The position numbers and the translations under genes are program-made. Positions 25,979-34,726 of a stretch of DNA of 64,000 nucleotides are shown piece after piece. The notes beneath the pieces are model-generated. The model made no database searches and had not been told where the DNA came from. It saw only the letters and a program-made list of their open reading frames with translations. The DNA lies in the NCBI GenBank assembly GCA_963760405.1, contig CAVXCV010000002.1, forward strand, positions 372,001 to 436,000, given 5' to 3'. The first letter of the stretch is position 1, and each line of letters begins with the position of its first letter. Source of the stretch: RYN-230 sp963760405 (GTDB lineage Bacteria; Actinomycetota; Actinomycetes; Streptosporangiales; Streptosporangiaceae).

Positions 25979-28304
25979 CGTCGCCGCTGGCCGCTGGCCG
26001 CTGCTGGCCGCGGTAGAGGATGCCGGTTTCCCGGCCCAGCGCGACAGCGTCATGCCTCGTTGACACGCCGAGCTTCCGGTAGACCGCCCGGACGTGGGTC
26101 TTGACCGTGTTCGCTGACAGGTGGAGTTCCGCCGCGATCTCGCGGAGGGAGAGCGTGCCCTGGAGCAACCGCAGGACGGCCAGTTCGCGATCAGTCAGCG
26201 GCCCGGCGGCCGCGGCCGGCCGCGGCAGGCCGGACAGCCGGTGTTCCAGCGCCACGACCCGGGCCAGCTGCGCCTCGGCACCGCCGGGCAGCACGGTCAG
26301 CACATCACGGGCCGTGCCGAGGATGTCCGCGGCGCGGGTCCGCTCGCCCAGGTCCAGCAGCACCTGAGCCAGCATGAGCATGGCGACGAGGGTGGGCCAT
26401 GGGCTGGCACCAGGTACTCGCTGGCGGCCCTGGAGGGCACGCTCGAACTCACGCCGGGCCTCCTCCAGCCGCCCCTCCGCGGCGAACACGGCGCCGCTGG
26501 CCATCCGGGCGAATGAACCCTGCGCCGAGGAGCCGGCGTCATCGCTGGCCGTGAAGCCCCTGGCCTGGTCCGCCAGATCCTGCGCCTTGGGCAGCCGGCC
26601 CAGTTCGACGGCAACCAGGGCGAGCAGCGACAGCACCACGAGGTGCGGCACCGGCGTGAGCGACTGGTTCTGCACGGCCGCCTCCAGCGGTTCTGCGGCC
26701 GACGTGAATTCGCCCGACAGGTAACGGCTGAACCCAAGCGCTGCCTGGGCCAGCGCGCACCACCCCGACGCTGGGTCATTTTCCAGCTCGGCTGCTACTT
26801 CGGCCGACTCGCGCATCACCCGGAGGCCCTCGAACCCGAAGACGCCCCGCAGCAGGGCAGCAGAAGATTCAAGGGAGCGCATCCCGTCGGGCAGCGGGCC
26901 CTCGTGTTGTCCGGCCTCGATGACCAGGAGCCAGCGCCGGACTTCCTCCCGCTCGCCGCAAAGTGCCGCGGCCCAGGCCGCACAGTGCGCGGCCACCGGA
27001 TCGGCGGCAATCTGCTCGTCACCCAGCGAGCGGATCCAGCCGAGGATCGTCCTCGCCTGGCCTGCCTCGGCGTAGCCAGGCCAGCAGCGTGCGATGAGGT
27101 CGATGGCCCTGGTGATATTCCCCGCGGCCAGCGCGTGGTTGACCGCCTCCTCCATCGAGCCGGACCGCTCGTGCCAGGCGCTCGCGCGTTCGTGCAGAGC
27201 GGCGATGATACCGGGCTCAGTCCTGATGAGCTGGCTGCGCAGCAGCTGGGCGAAAAGCTGGTGATAGCGGTACCAGTGCCGGTTGTCATCTAGCGGCACG
27301 AGGAAGACGTTCTCGCGCTCGAGGGTGTCCATGATCTCCGCCGCATCGCCCACTCCAGTGACGGCATCGCAGAGGGGAGCGCAGAAACGGCCGAGAATGG
27401 AGGTCCGCACCAGGAACTGCTGGATCTCCCCTGGCTGGCGGCTGAGCACCTCTTCCGCCAGGAAATCGCCGATGAACCGGTTGTCGCCGCTGAACTGGCG
27501 GATGAATTCACTGGGCGAGGGATGTCCGCGCAGGGACAGCGCCGCCAGGTACACCCCGGCCGGCCATCCCTCGGTCCGCTCGACGAGACGGGCCAGGCCG
27601 GGCCCACTGAGCCGGACGCCAGCGACAGCATGGACCAGTGCGCCCGCCTCCGCCGCGGCGAAGCGAAGTTCGCGCACCCGGATCTCAGCCATCTCTCCCG
27701 CCGCCCGCAGCCGCGCCAGCGGCAGCGGCGGGTCAGCCCGCGTGATGAGCACGAGCCGGGCCGGTGGCAGCAGATGATGCAGCAGGAACGCGATCTGGTC
27801 GTGGCAGGCGGGTTCGCTGATCAAGTGGTAGTCATCAAGCACCAGCACGACCGGTTCCGAGGCCGCCATCAGCACGTTGACCAGGGGCAGGACGACGGTG
27901 CCCATGATGTCCGGGACCGGGGCCCGAAGCGCCTGCAGGACCGGCCCGACGCCGAGCCCGGGATAGGTCCGCTGCAGCGCATGCGTGATGTGCCACCACA
28001 ACCGGCTGGGGTGGTTGTCATCAGGATCGAGCGACAGCCACGCGAATGGGTGGCCATATTCCGCACTGGCCTGCCATTGCGCTATGAGGGTGGTCTTGCC
28101 AAAGCCAGCGGGAGCCTCAACGAGGACAAGCCTGGCGTCGGTACCAGCTAGATTCCGGACGAGTCTCCGCCGTTCGACCCATTCCTGACGGGCGCCGGGA
28201 GCATGGAATTTCGACTCGATCGGTACATCAATTCCCGCACGGGCCGCCTCCGGCGCGGGAACCGGGCGTAGCCTACTTTGCGGCCGTGGCACGTCACCGG
28301 CCAT
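25962..28304 (-). CDS. MalT-like LuxR-family regulator with ATPase domain (LAL type, copy 2)
   Basis: A 780-aa protein with Walker A APAGFGKTT (about residues 60-68), Walker B VLVLDDYHLI, a helical middle region and a C-terminal HTH (LTDRELAVLRLLQGTLSLRE, ANTVKTHVRAVYRKLG). It is only moderately similar to copy 1, so it is not a recent tandem duplicate. Its likely role is transcriptional activation in response to an unknown ligand. ATG at 28304 is the longest sensible start; a strong ribosome site is not seen. The DUF1269 gene is divergent upstream (240-base gap) and could be a target. That is inference. Confidence 0.92.
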   Translation of the reverse strand: MAGDVPRPQSRLRPVPAPEAARAGIDVPIESKFHAPGARQEWVERRRLVRNLAGTDARLVLVEAPAGFGKTTLIAQWQASAEYGHPFAWLSLDPDDNHPSRLWWHITHALQRTYPGLGVGPVLQALRAPVPDIMGTVVLPLVNVLMAASEPVVLVLDDYHLISEPACHDQIAFLLHHLLPPARLVLITRADPPLPLARLRAAGEMAEIRVRELRFAAAEAGALVHAVAGVRLSGPGLARLVERTEGWPAGVYLAALSLRGHPSPSEFIRQFSGDNRFIGDFLAEEVLSRQPGEIQQFLVRTSILGRFCAPLCDAVTGVGDAAEIMDTLERENVFLVPLDDNRHWYRYHQLFAQLLRSQLIRTEPGIIAALHERASAWHERSGSMEEAVNHALAAGNITRAIDLIARCWPGYAEAGQARTILGWIRSLGDEQIAADPVAAHCAAWAAALCGEREEVRRWLLVIEAGQHEGPLPDGMRSLESSAALLRGVFGFEGLRVMRESAEVAAELENDPASGWCALAQAALGFSRYLSGEFTSAAEPLEAAVQNQSLTPVPHLVVLSLLALVAVELGRLPKAQDLADQARGFTASDDAGSSAQGSFARMASGAVFAAEGRLEEARREFERALQGRQRVPGASPWPTLVAMLMLAQVLLDLGERTRAADILGTARDVLTVLPGGAEAQLARVVALEHRLSGLPRPAAAAGPLTDRELAVLRLLQGTLSLREIAAELHLSANTVKTHVRAVYRKLGVSTRHDAVALGRETGILYRGQQRPAASGDATPGG

Positions 28305-28544
28305 CGGGCACGTTTACCACAGCAAGCCAATCTTTTCCAGGGACTATGGTCCTGAAGTTATTCGAATATTGTTCAAGGATTATTCGCGGCTTGTTCGAAG
28401 AACGTGCTCCCTCCGGCGCTTCGCTGCTCATCCTGCCCGCGCCCCACCCACCTGGTATCACCCGTTGCGGGTGGGGCGGAGCTGACGCCGGCTTGATGGA
28501 CTGGACCCCGGGTTTTCCACCGCTACCAGAGAAAAGGGACCACC

Positions 28545-29045
28545 ATGTCTGACCTGATTGCGATCGGTTACCCCGACGAGACCACGGCCGAGGCTGCCGC
28601 CGACGAGGCCCGGCGGCTGGCCCGCGACCTCATTATCGAGCCCGACGCGATCGCAGTGATCGTGCGGGACAAGGACGGCGACTACCACGTGCACACCAAG
28701 CACCACCTGGTCGGCAGTGGGGCAACGTGGGGCATGTTCTGGGGCCTGCTGTTCGGCCTGCTGTTCTTCATCCCCGTATTCGGCATGGCCGTCGGCGCGG
28801 GACTAGGCGCTCTCATGGGCAAGGTGACCAAGTCGGGCATTGACAAGCAGTTCCAGGACCAGGTCCGCGGCATGCTGCAGCCCGGAACCTCGGCGCTGTT
28901 CCTCATGGTGGAGAAGGTCACCCCGGACAAGGCCGTCGAGGCGATGAGCAAGTACGGCGGCACCGTGCTGAAGACCTCCCTGTCCAAGGAAGGCGAGCAG
29001 GAACTGCAGGACGCCCTGCACGGCAGCAGCGCCGCATCCGCATAG
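28545..29045 (+). CDS. DUF1269 family membrane protein
   Basis: A 166-aa protein. It opens with SDLIAIGYPDETTAEAA, has a charged domain, a glycine-rich hydrophobic segment (GMFWGLLFGLLFFIPVFGMAVGAGLGALMG cut into two helices) and a C-terminal domain with SALFLMVEKVTPDKAVEAM. This is the DUF1269 pattern. Members are found near stress and membrane proteins; no reaction is known. AGAAAAGGGACC precedes the ATG. It begins a run of stress-type membrane genes. Confidence 0.88.
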   Translation: MSDLIAIGYPDETTAEAAADEARRLARDLIIEPDAIAVIVRDKDGDYHVHTKHHLVGSGATWGMFWGLLFGLLFFIPVFGMAVGAGLGALMGKVTKSGIDKQFQDQVRGMLQPGTSALFLMVEKVTPDKAVEAMSKYGGTVLKTSLSKEGEQELQDALHGSSAASA

Positions 29046-29139
29046 GCCGCTGAGCCAGGGCAGCCTGTCCCGCCCGGCGGTGACCAGGCTGCGGGCCATG
29101 ACGCGAGCTGTGCTATCCGGCGCGCCAGCCAGGTACAGG

Positions 29140-29376
29140 GGCCGTACCGGCCGGCCGGGTCCCGGCGGCCGGTACGGCCTCTGCTGCTGCTGGTACTGAT
29201 CTCCACCTATCTACGGTGCGCTGAGCGCGTACATCATCCTCGGCCTGATGTTCGCGGCCTACTATTCGGCCATGGGGCACCTGGGCGGAGTTCCCTTTTT
29301 CTGTCCGGGGAAGGCCGCCAACTCCCAGACGTACCAGTACTTCAGCTTCACAACGCTCACCACCCAGCCGGAGTAA
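29140..29376 (+). pseudogene. Relic of a two-helix potassium channel
   Basis: Reading 29212-29376 gives GALSAYIILGLMFAAYYSAM, then GVPFFCPG and YQYFSFTTLTT, which is the outer helix and pore helix of an Ion_trans_2-type K+ channel. The frame stops (PE-stop) exactly where the selectivity filter (G-Y-G-D type) should follow, and the inner helix is missing. Upstream, RPLLLLVLISTY (about 29173-29210) continues it only after a one-base shift. There is no start codon in frame. It cannot make a working channel. The rightmost part was lost next to the GAP-family gene. Confidence 0.65.
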
Positions 29377-29385
29377 CCTGCCAGC

Positions 29386-30030
29386 TCAGCTGACCAGCAG
29401 GTAGATGCTCTTGCCGACCAGCCAGAAACCCAGCAGCAGGCAGATGAGGATGATGACCTGGTCCTGGTGTGCGGCCAGCCAGGTCCGGAGCTGCTCGAGC
29501 CGGGCGCCAGCCGCGGCGGGCGCCACGGCGGTGTACACCTCCAGGTACAAGAAGCTGCCGGTCGCCAGCAGGCAGAAAGCCACCAGCGTCAGGTAGCTGC
29601 CTGCGGTGGAGAGCTGGGCCTGGGTCACGGTCGCGGCAGCGGCCGCCACGAGCGTCCAGGGCTGCAAGAACGCGGCAAGCCCGGCCGCGGTCCACAGCGA
29701 GAGCCGGTCCAGCCTGGCCATCCAGGCCGGCGGCTTCCGTGGCCGGCCGCGCTGGCGCTGCTGGCGCACGGCGATCAGGATCAGTGCCACGCCGAGGGCC
29801 AGCTTGACGGCCAGCGCGGCGGTCGACGGGGCCGTGCTCGGCTCAACCGGCTGGTCCCCGGTGGCCAGGATGACGGCCGCGATCACGGCGACCAGGCAGC
29901 CCAGCCAGCCGAGGATGAAAGCCAGGCCCTTCCGCCCGCCGTGCTCAGCGCTCAGCATCAGGATGAAGACCATCAGCGGAAACGGCTCGAGGGTGACACC
30001 GAGACCGATGAGCAGAAGATCGAGTACCAC
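29386..30030 (-). CDS. GAP-family (Sap-type) membrane protein
   Basis: A 214-aa protein with six hydrophobic segments. It has the family features IGLGVTLEPFPLMVFILMLS near the start and GRPRKPPAWMARLD between helices 3 and 4. GAP/Sap proteins are best known from mycobacteria, where relatives help export glycolipids; the substrate here is unknown. GTG at 30030 follows GGAGG. It is on the same strand and just downstream of the DUF2252 gene (27-base gap), so it is probably in its operon. Confidence 0.82.
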   Translation of the reverse strand: MVLDLLLIGLGVTLEPFPLMVFILMLSAEHGGRKGLAFILGWLGCLVAVIAAVILATGDQPVEPSTAPSTAALAVKLALGVALILIAVRQQRQRGRPRKPPAWMARLDRLSLWTAAGLAAFLQPWTLVAAAAATVTQAQLSTAGSYLTLVAFCLLATGSFLYLEVYTAVAPAAAGARLEQLRTWLAAHQDQVIILICLLLGFWLVGKSIYLLVS

Positions 30031-30057
30031 ACCGCCTCCGCCCGGATCAGCCGGCGA

Positions 30058-31518
30058 TCACACCTCGCGCTCTGCGGTGATCCGCCCGGCGGCCACCGCG
30101 CTGACGAGCGACTGGTAATCACGCTCGCTCTGGTCCGCGTAAGCGCTGGCGAACTGGGTGACAGCCCGCTCGAACGCGTCCGAGCCGCCAAGGTAGGCCG
30201 CGATGGCGATCCGGTCCCCGGACCGGGCGTGCGCCCGCGCCAGCGTCCAGCCGCAGAGCATGCCATACATGCGCAGGCCAGCCGGGAGCATGGTCTCGAT
30301 GTCGATGGAGAATTTCCAGTCCCGCAGCTGCCGCACGTAAAAGTCCCGGGGCTGCCCGTCCAGCCCGGCTCCGACTCGCTGCCAGCCGAGGAAGATGTCG
30401 CTCGCCGCCTGCATCAGGCGCTGGCCCGCGACCACCCGCTGCCCCTGATTGGCGTACCTGCTGGCACCGACGAAACGGCTGAGCACCGACTCCTCCGCCT
30501 CCTTGACCTGAAGGAACAGCGGGTCGGCATCGTCACGGCCGAGCATCAGGACGATCCAGCAGCGCGTCCCGACGCTCCCGACCCCGACGACCTTACGGGC
30601 CATGTCGCAGAACTCGAACTGCTCCAGCAGGAACCTGCGGTCGGTCTCCAGGGTGCGCCGGTACGTGCGGATCAGGGCGGTCAGCTCAGCTTTGAAGGCC
30701 GCCTGGTCCGCTTCGGCCGGTAGCAGCTCGCCGACCGGCACGATCAACGGCGGGTCGGAAATGATTCGCGGCCGGCCGTCCACCATCCGGGTCAGCTTGG
30801 CCACTTCCTGCATGCTGTCCCTGGTTCGCGCCTTCGCCAGGCCCTTGTCCAGCCGCTTGCGCTGCTGCGCCTTCAGCTGCGCGTCGAACTGCGCCCGCAG
30901 CTGCTCCACGTCCGCGCGCGCATACCAGACGTCCAGGTTGGTCATCCTGGCGAAGGTGCGCATCGCCTGCCGGTACTGGGCGACAGCGGCCTGGGCGATC
31001 TCGCGGCGCAGCTTGCCCGGGTATCCGTTGCTGCGGGCCGCGATCTCCAGGCTGGCCGCCAGCCGCTTCACGTCCCATTCCCATGGGCCGGGCAGCGTCT
31101 CGTCGAAATCGTTGACGTCGAACATCAGCCGGCGCTCAGGTGAGCCGAAAACGCCGAAGTTGGACAGGTGCGCGTCACCGCAGGCCTGCACGGCCAGCCC
31201 GGTGACCGGAGTGGTCGCCAGGTCGCTGGCCATCGGCAGGGCCGCGCCGCGGTAGTACGCGAACGGGGAGGCCATCATCCTGCCCCACCGGACCGGCACC
31301 AGCTCAGGCACCCGCGACTTGGCCTGCTGCTCTAGCAGCCCGATCGGGTCGGGCCGGTCGGCTCCAGGGTCGAACTCCGCATGACGTTCCCGTGGTACCT
31401 CCGCCCGCGCCGTCTTGCCCCGGGCCGCGCGCTCGGCGGGCGTCCGCCGGACTCCTGACGAATCGAGCTGGTAGCGGGTGACCCGCCGCAGCGGAGCCTC
31501 AGCCGTCCGCACCGTCAT
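30058..31518 (-). CDS. DUF2252 family protein
   Basis: A 486-aa cytoplasmic protein. The family hallmarks PFAYYRGAA, CGDAHLSNFGVF and FDVNDFDETLPGPWEWDVKRL are all present. DUF2252 proteins have a kinase-like fold related to aminoglycoside phosphotransferases, and the HLSNFG and DVNDFDE motifs correspond to catalytic-loop and metal-binding positions. The substrate is unknown. The start at 31518 (MTVRTAEAPL) follows GAGAGG. The frame stays open further upstream to 31836, but that part is low-complexity and crosses a terminator-like hairpin, so it is rejected. Confidence 0.9.
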   Translation of the reverse strand: MTVRTAEAPLRRVTRYQLDSSGVRRTPAERAARGKTARAEVPRERHAEFDPGADRPDPIGLLEQQAKSRVPELVPVRWGRMMASPFAYYRGAALPMASDLATTPVTGLAVQACGDAHLSNFGVFGSPERRLMFDVNDFDETLPGPWEWDVKRLAASLEIAARSNGYPGKLRREIAQAAVAQYRQAMRTFARMTNLDVWYARADVEQLRAQFDAQLKAQQRKRLDKGLAKARTRDSMQEVAKLTRMVDGRPRIISDPPLIVPVGELLPAEADQAAFKAELTALIRTYRRTLETDRRFLLEQFEFCDMARKVVGVGSVGTRCWIVLMLGRDDADPLFLQVKEAEESVLSRFVGASRYANQGQRVVAGQRLMQAASDIFLGWQRVGAGLDGQPRDFYVRQLRDWKFSIDIETMLPAGLRMYGMLCGWTLARAHARSGDRIAIAAYLGGSDAFERAVTQFASAYADQSERDYQSLVSAVAAGRITAEREV

Positions 31519-31847
31519 GACCGGGGTCCTCTCAAGCCGGTTGCCAGCGGACCCTCCAGGCAGCGGGCAACCAGGCGCTGCCGACCTGCCGCCACCGCAG
31601 CTGCCAGGCGGCCGCGCAGCGCCAGGTACCCGACGATGCCGGATCTGCCGGCTGCCCGCATCACCCTGGCCGGATGACCAATCCGTCGGCCAGCCGGGGT
31701 TGGCTCGTAGCCAGATCGGGACGGCCAGCGGCGGCAGCGTCGGCCGGCCCGGTCGCCCGCCGCGATGGACCGCGGATGGCAGTGACAGCGGTGCGGCGTC
31801 CCCCCGGCGGGTGACGCCGCACCGCTGTGCCCCCACTGCGTCGCTGG
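31519..31847. other. Intergenic region between DUF2252 and HdeD genes
   Basis: Apart from the hairpin at 31785-31828 I see no gene. The open frames here are GC-rich shadows. The stretch beside 31518 should hold the DUF2252 promoter on the minus strand. Confidence 0.5.
31785..31828 (-). terminator. 16-bp stem hairpin after the HdeD gene
   Basis: ACAGCGGTGCGGCGTC (31785-31800) pairs perfectly with GACGCCGCACCGCTGT (31813-31828) around a 12-base loop. It lies 19 bases past the HdeD stop on the minus strand. There is no T-tract, as is common in high-GC actinobacteria. Confidence 0.75.
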
Positions 31848-32459
31848 CTAGGGCACTCCCGGTGCCGCCGCCGATGCTGAACCCCTGTTCTCCTCGAGGA
31901 CCCGGAGCGCGCGCCGGAGCAGGAGCCCGCCGACGATCTCGAAGATGCCCATGATGATGAACCAGATGCCGAGCAGGACGGCCAGGGCCGTGACAGACGA
32001 CTCAGGAGCGACGGCGACCACGATCCCGGCGATGAGGCTCACCACGCCGAAAGCGATCCACCAGCCCCTTCCTTCGCGACTGCCGCCCGCGATGCCGCCG
32101 ATCAGCGCGGCCAGGCCCTGGACGATCCAGGTGATGCCGATGAGCAGGCCGATCAGCGCCCTGGTCAGGTGCAGGTGCCGGATCAGGACGACGCCGATGA
32201 CGATGAACAGCAGGCCGGCGATGCCGAGCCAGACCCGGTGCTGTTCGTCCGGCCCGAAGACCCGGAGCAGGTGGAAGATCCCCGAGAGGATCATGAGAAT
32301 CCCAAGCAGGATCGCGACCGCGTTCAGGGATCCTGTCGGATGCAAGGTCACGACGACCCCGAGGATCAGGGTCAGCACGCCGAGGATCAGCGTCCCCTGC
32401 CACGAGCTGGCCAGCATCGAAGGGGGCGCGGACTGGTCGCCATATTCACCGGATGCCAT
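31848..32459 (-). CDS. HdeD-family (DUF308) membrane protein
   Basis: A 203-aa protein with six transmembrane helices in three pairs, with repeats of the form LLGILMILSGIFHLLRVF and LLGIWFIIMGIFEIVGGLLL. This is the HdeD/DUF308 family. The E. coli member is linked to acid resistance; actinobacterial members are uncharacterised. The start at 32459 (MASGEYG) is chosen because AGGAG lies six bases upstream. The in-frame ATG at 32474 lacks such a site. The tail is acidic and Ala-rich. Confidence 0.88.
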   Translation of the reverse strand: MASGEYGDQSAPPSMLASSWQGTLILGVLTLILGVVVTLHPTGSLNAVAILLGILMILSGIFHLLRVFGPDEQHRVWLGIAGLLFIVIGVVLIRHLHLTRALIGLLIGITWIVQGLAALIGGIAGGSREGRGWWIAFGVVSLIAGIVVAVAPESSVTALAVLLGIWFIIMGIFEIVGGLLLRRALRVLEENRGSASAAAPGVP

Positions 32460-32553
32460 CTGTACTCCTGTCATGTGGGCCCGGGAGCCCAGGCCCTCCG
32501 GATGGCCGGCCTGATGGCGCGGCCGGGGACCGCCTGCTGGCGCCGCCAGGGCC

Positions 32554-32865
32554 TTACGTGCCGAGCAGCTTGGCCTTGGCGGCGGCGAATTCAGCGTCGT
32601 CCAGGACGCCTTGCTGATGCAGCGCGGCGAGCTGGTTCAGCTGATCGATCATTGGCGATACCGCCGCGGGCGGCGGCTGGGCCGGCGGCGCCTGGGCGGG
32701 AGGCGGCGGCGCCTGCTGCTGTTCGAGACCGCTGATGCGCTCGTTCTGGTCCTGCTCCTGCTGTTCGCGCTCAGCCCTATTCCGGGCGACACTCTTGCCC
32801 GCCATGTACGCGCCGCCGCCCACTACGGCCGCACGCAGCAGCGGGCGCCTCCGACGAAAGCCCAT
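32554..32865 (-). CDS. SHOCT-domain protein
   Basis: A 103-aa protein. A short basic/hydrophobic N-terminus (AAVVGGGAYMAGKSVARNRA) precedes a Gln/Pro-rich linker. The C-terminal SHOCT motif is IDQLNQLAALHQQGVLDDAE to AKAKLLGT. SHOCT is a short oligomerisation module found at the C-termini of many actinobacterial membrane-associated proteins. AAGGAG stands just upstream of the ATG at 32865. No enzymatic role is suggested. Confidence 0.88.
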   Translation of the reverse strand: MGFRRRRPLLRAAVVGGGAYMAGKSVARNRAEREQQEQDQNERISGLEQQQAPPPPAQAPPAQPPPAAVSPMIDQLNQLAALHQQGVLDDAEFAAAKAKLLGT

Positions 32866-32899
32866 CACTGTCTCCTTATCGCTCGCCGGGCCAGGTCCG

Positions 32900-33259
32900 T
32901 TATACCCCGTCTGGCAGGGCCAGGCCGAGGGCCACCATGAGCTCCGGCGCGGCTGCCACTATCTTCGGGCCGCCGACTTGCGGCGCGATAGCGATCAGCA
33001 CCCCCATGAGGTCGGCTGGGGTGGCCCCGGCATCCAGCGCGTTGCTCACCTGCCAGAGGTAGGACGCCGGAGGTGCGTCGAGTGCTATGAGGGCGGCCAG
33101 CTTCACGAGGGCGTAGCTGCGGGCGTCGAGACCGCTGGTGGCCTCCCACCGGGCCCGCAGCTCCAGGCCATCAGCCAGCAGATCCGGGTCACCCAGAGCC
33201 AGCCTGGCCAGCGCCTCCCTGGTCGCTTGGTCAACATCTGCCTTGGCGGGCATGTTCAT
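32900..33259 (-). CDS. Carboxymuconolactone decarboxylase-like (CMD/AhpD fold) protein
   Basis: A 119-aa all-helical protein with the CMD pattern LDARSYALVKLAALIALDAP and a C-terminal VLIAIAPQVGGPKIVAAAPEL. The AhpD-type CxxC redox pair is absent, so a peroxidase-reductase role is unlikely. Many actinobacterial genes of this type lie among stress genes with unknown substrate. The ATG at 33259 follows AGGATCC; a second ATG two codons in is possible. Confidence 0.82.
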   Translation of the reverse strand: MNMPAKADVDQATREALARLALGDPDLLADGLELRARWEATSGLDARSYALVKLAALIALDAPPASYLWQVSNALDAGATPADLMGVLIAIAPQVGGPKIVAAAPELMVALGLALPDGV

Positions 33260-33316
33260 GGCAGGATCCTTTCCGTCGCTTCGGCGGATGGGTGGCTGAG
33301 GACAGATGTCCGCCTG

Positions 33317-34036
33317 TCAACGATCGCGGCTACCGGGCAGGACGGCGTCACCCGCGGCGGATGGGTATACCGCCGCGGTTTGCTCCACCTGGACCGGGCC
33401 AGCGCGCGCCGAACGGCTCGTGTCACCCGTACCGGGGGATGCAGGCCGCCACGCCGGTTGTTCATGGTCATCATGGCCAGCGCTGCTGGCGGCGCCGGCC
33501 AGCTCCGGCGGCCGCCCCACGGCACGGGTATCAGCCTCGCGGGCCAGGAAACGGAGCCGGGCAGCTCGCGCATCCCAGGAGTAGATGACCGCACTGCCCG
33601 CGATGAGGTCATGCAGGGCGCGGTGCTCACGTTGGACCAGGATGCCGAGGAACCCCAGGCCGAAGAAGAGGAAGCTGAGCGGAAAGACAAGCGCGCGGAC
33701 GACACCTCGCCGCGGCGGGAGGGGCGCGCCATCGGCCCCGACGACGCGCACGCCAAGCACCGCCATGCCGAGGGTCCGGCCGCTCGCCGCCCACGAATAA
33801 CCGAAGTCGAGGAACTCCCAGGCCGCGAACAGGATGGCGACGAGGACGTTCGACCGGTTCCAGGACACCGAATGACCGGTCACCACCTGCGCCGCCAGGG
33901 AAGCGGCTGCCAGGCCGAGGGCAAACAGGCCGGTGCTGACCGCGAGGTCGATGAGATACACCAGGAACCGCGAGACTGATCCTGCGTAGTTCCCCTGGAA
34001 ACTCACCCAGTCCGCGTCCTGTGCCCGGGCGCTCAT
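33317..34036 (-). CDS. RDD-family membrane protein
   Basis: A 239-aa protein with three to four helices and the RDD features FLVYLIDLAVSTGLF, GRTLGMAVLGVRVVGADG and HRALHDLIAGSAVIY. RDD proteins are small membrane proteins, some linked to ion or osmotic stress. The C-terminal 70 residues are a low-complexity tail. The ATG overlaps the stop of the nonapeptide-repeat gene (ATGA at 34033-34036), so the two are coupled. This pairing is one I recognise from other actinobacteria. Confidence 0.88.
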   Translation of the reverse strand: MSARAQDADWVSFQGNYAGSVSRFLVYLIDLAVSTGLFALGLAAASLAAQVVTGHSVSWNRSNVLVAILFAAWEFLDFGYSWAASGRTLGMAVLGVRVVGADGAPLPPRRGVVRALVFPLSFLFFGLGFLGILVQREHRALHDLIAGSAVIYSWDARAARLRFLAREADTRAVGRPPELAGAASSAGHDDHEQPAWRPASPGTGDTSRSARAGPVQVEQTAAVYPSAAGDAVLPGSRDR

Positions 34037-34622
34037 GACTCTGCCCGGGCATCCAGCCGGGCGAGAGGCGCCGCTGGTCCGGGCTGCTTACGCCGGAGCA
34101 AGCGGCCGACCCACCGGTCAATGAAGTGATCGAGCCCGACCGCCTGGCTGCGCGCCGCGTCAAGGGCCTCGCTCGCCACCCCGCCGGACGACCTGGCGAT
34201 GATCGCGCCGAGGTCCGTCTCTTCCATCAGCTCATCCACGTCGATGCGCCGCATCAGATCGTTGACGTCAACGCGGTCGACGACGGCCGCTACATCGGCG
34301 CGCTGCAGAATGTTGTTCACGTCGCCCGGTCCAGCAGCGCGCCGACGTCAACCCGGTCCAGCAGCGCATCGACGTCAACCCGGTCCGGTAGCGGGTTCAG
34401 GTCTACCCGGTCCAGCAGCGCGTTCACATCCACCTTCGCCAGGACGTCGTCCACGTCGACGCGGGCTAGTACCGCGTTCAGGTCGACCCGCGCCACCAGC
34501 GCGTTGACGTCCACCGCGTTGACCAGCAGATCGACCACGCGCTCAGCGATCCGCTGGGCAAGCGGTTCCACCGGCTCGGTCAGTCGCTTGCCTGCCGAGC
34601 GCAGCTGATCACGTGGATTCAC
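34033..34622 (-). CDS. Nonapeptide-repeat protein (frame broken near 34325)
   Basis: Repaired, this is a protein of about 196 aa. After an N-terminal segment (MNPRDQLRSAGKRLTEPVE) come 12 tandem nine-residue units of the form VDVNALLDR, then a basic C-terminus (WVGRLLRRKQP). The reading is interrupted between unit 7 (VDVGALLDR) and unit 8 (ADVNNILQR) by one missing C near 34322-34327. As written, one frame ends at 34317 and a GTG at 34320 could restart. The regular units suggest an amphipathic solenoid or membrane-surface helix. The start is taken at GTG 34622. It overlaps the RDD gene and likely works with it. Function unknown. Confidence 0.75.
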
Positions 34623-34726
34623 GTTACTCAGTATCGGCAGCGCCAGACCGCGGAAATCATCCGGCACGGATGATGCGGATCCGTCCGCCGGGCCCCGTCC
34701 GCCGGGCCTCCCGCGGACGGGCACGG

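Noticed and set aside
30058..31836. Longer form of the DUF2252 protein starting at 31836
   Set aside because: The extra N-terminus is low-complexity, overlaps a strong hairpin and has no family match. The start at 31518 has a ribosome site.
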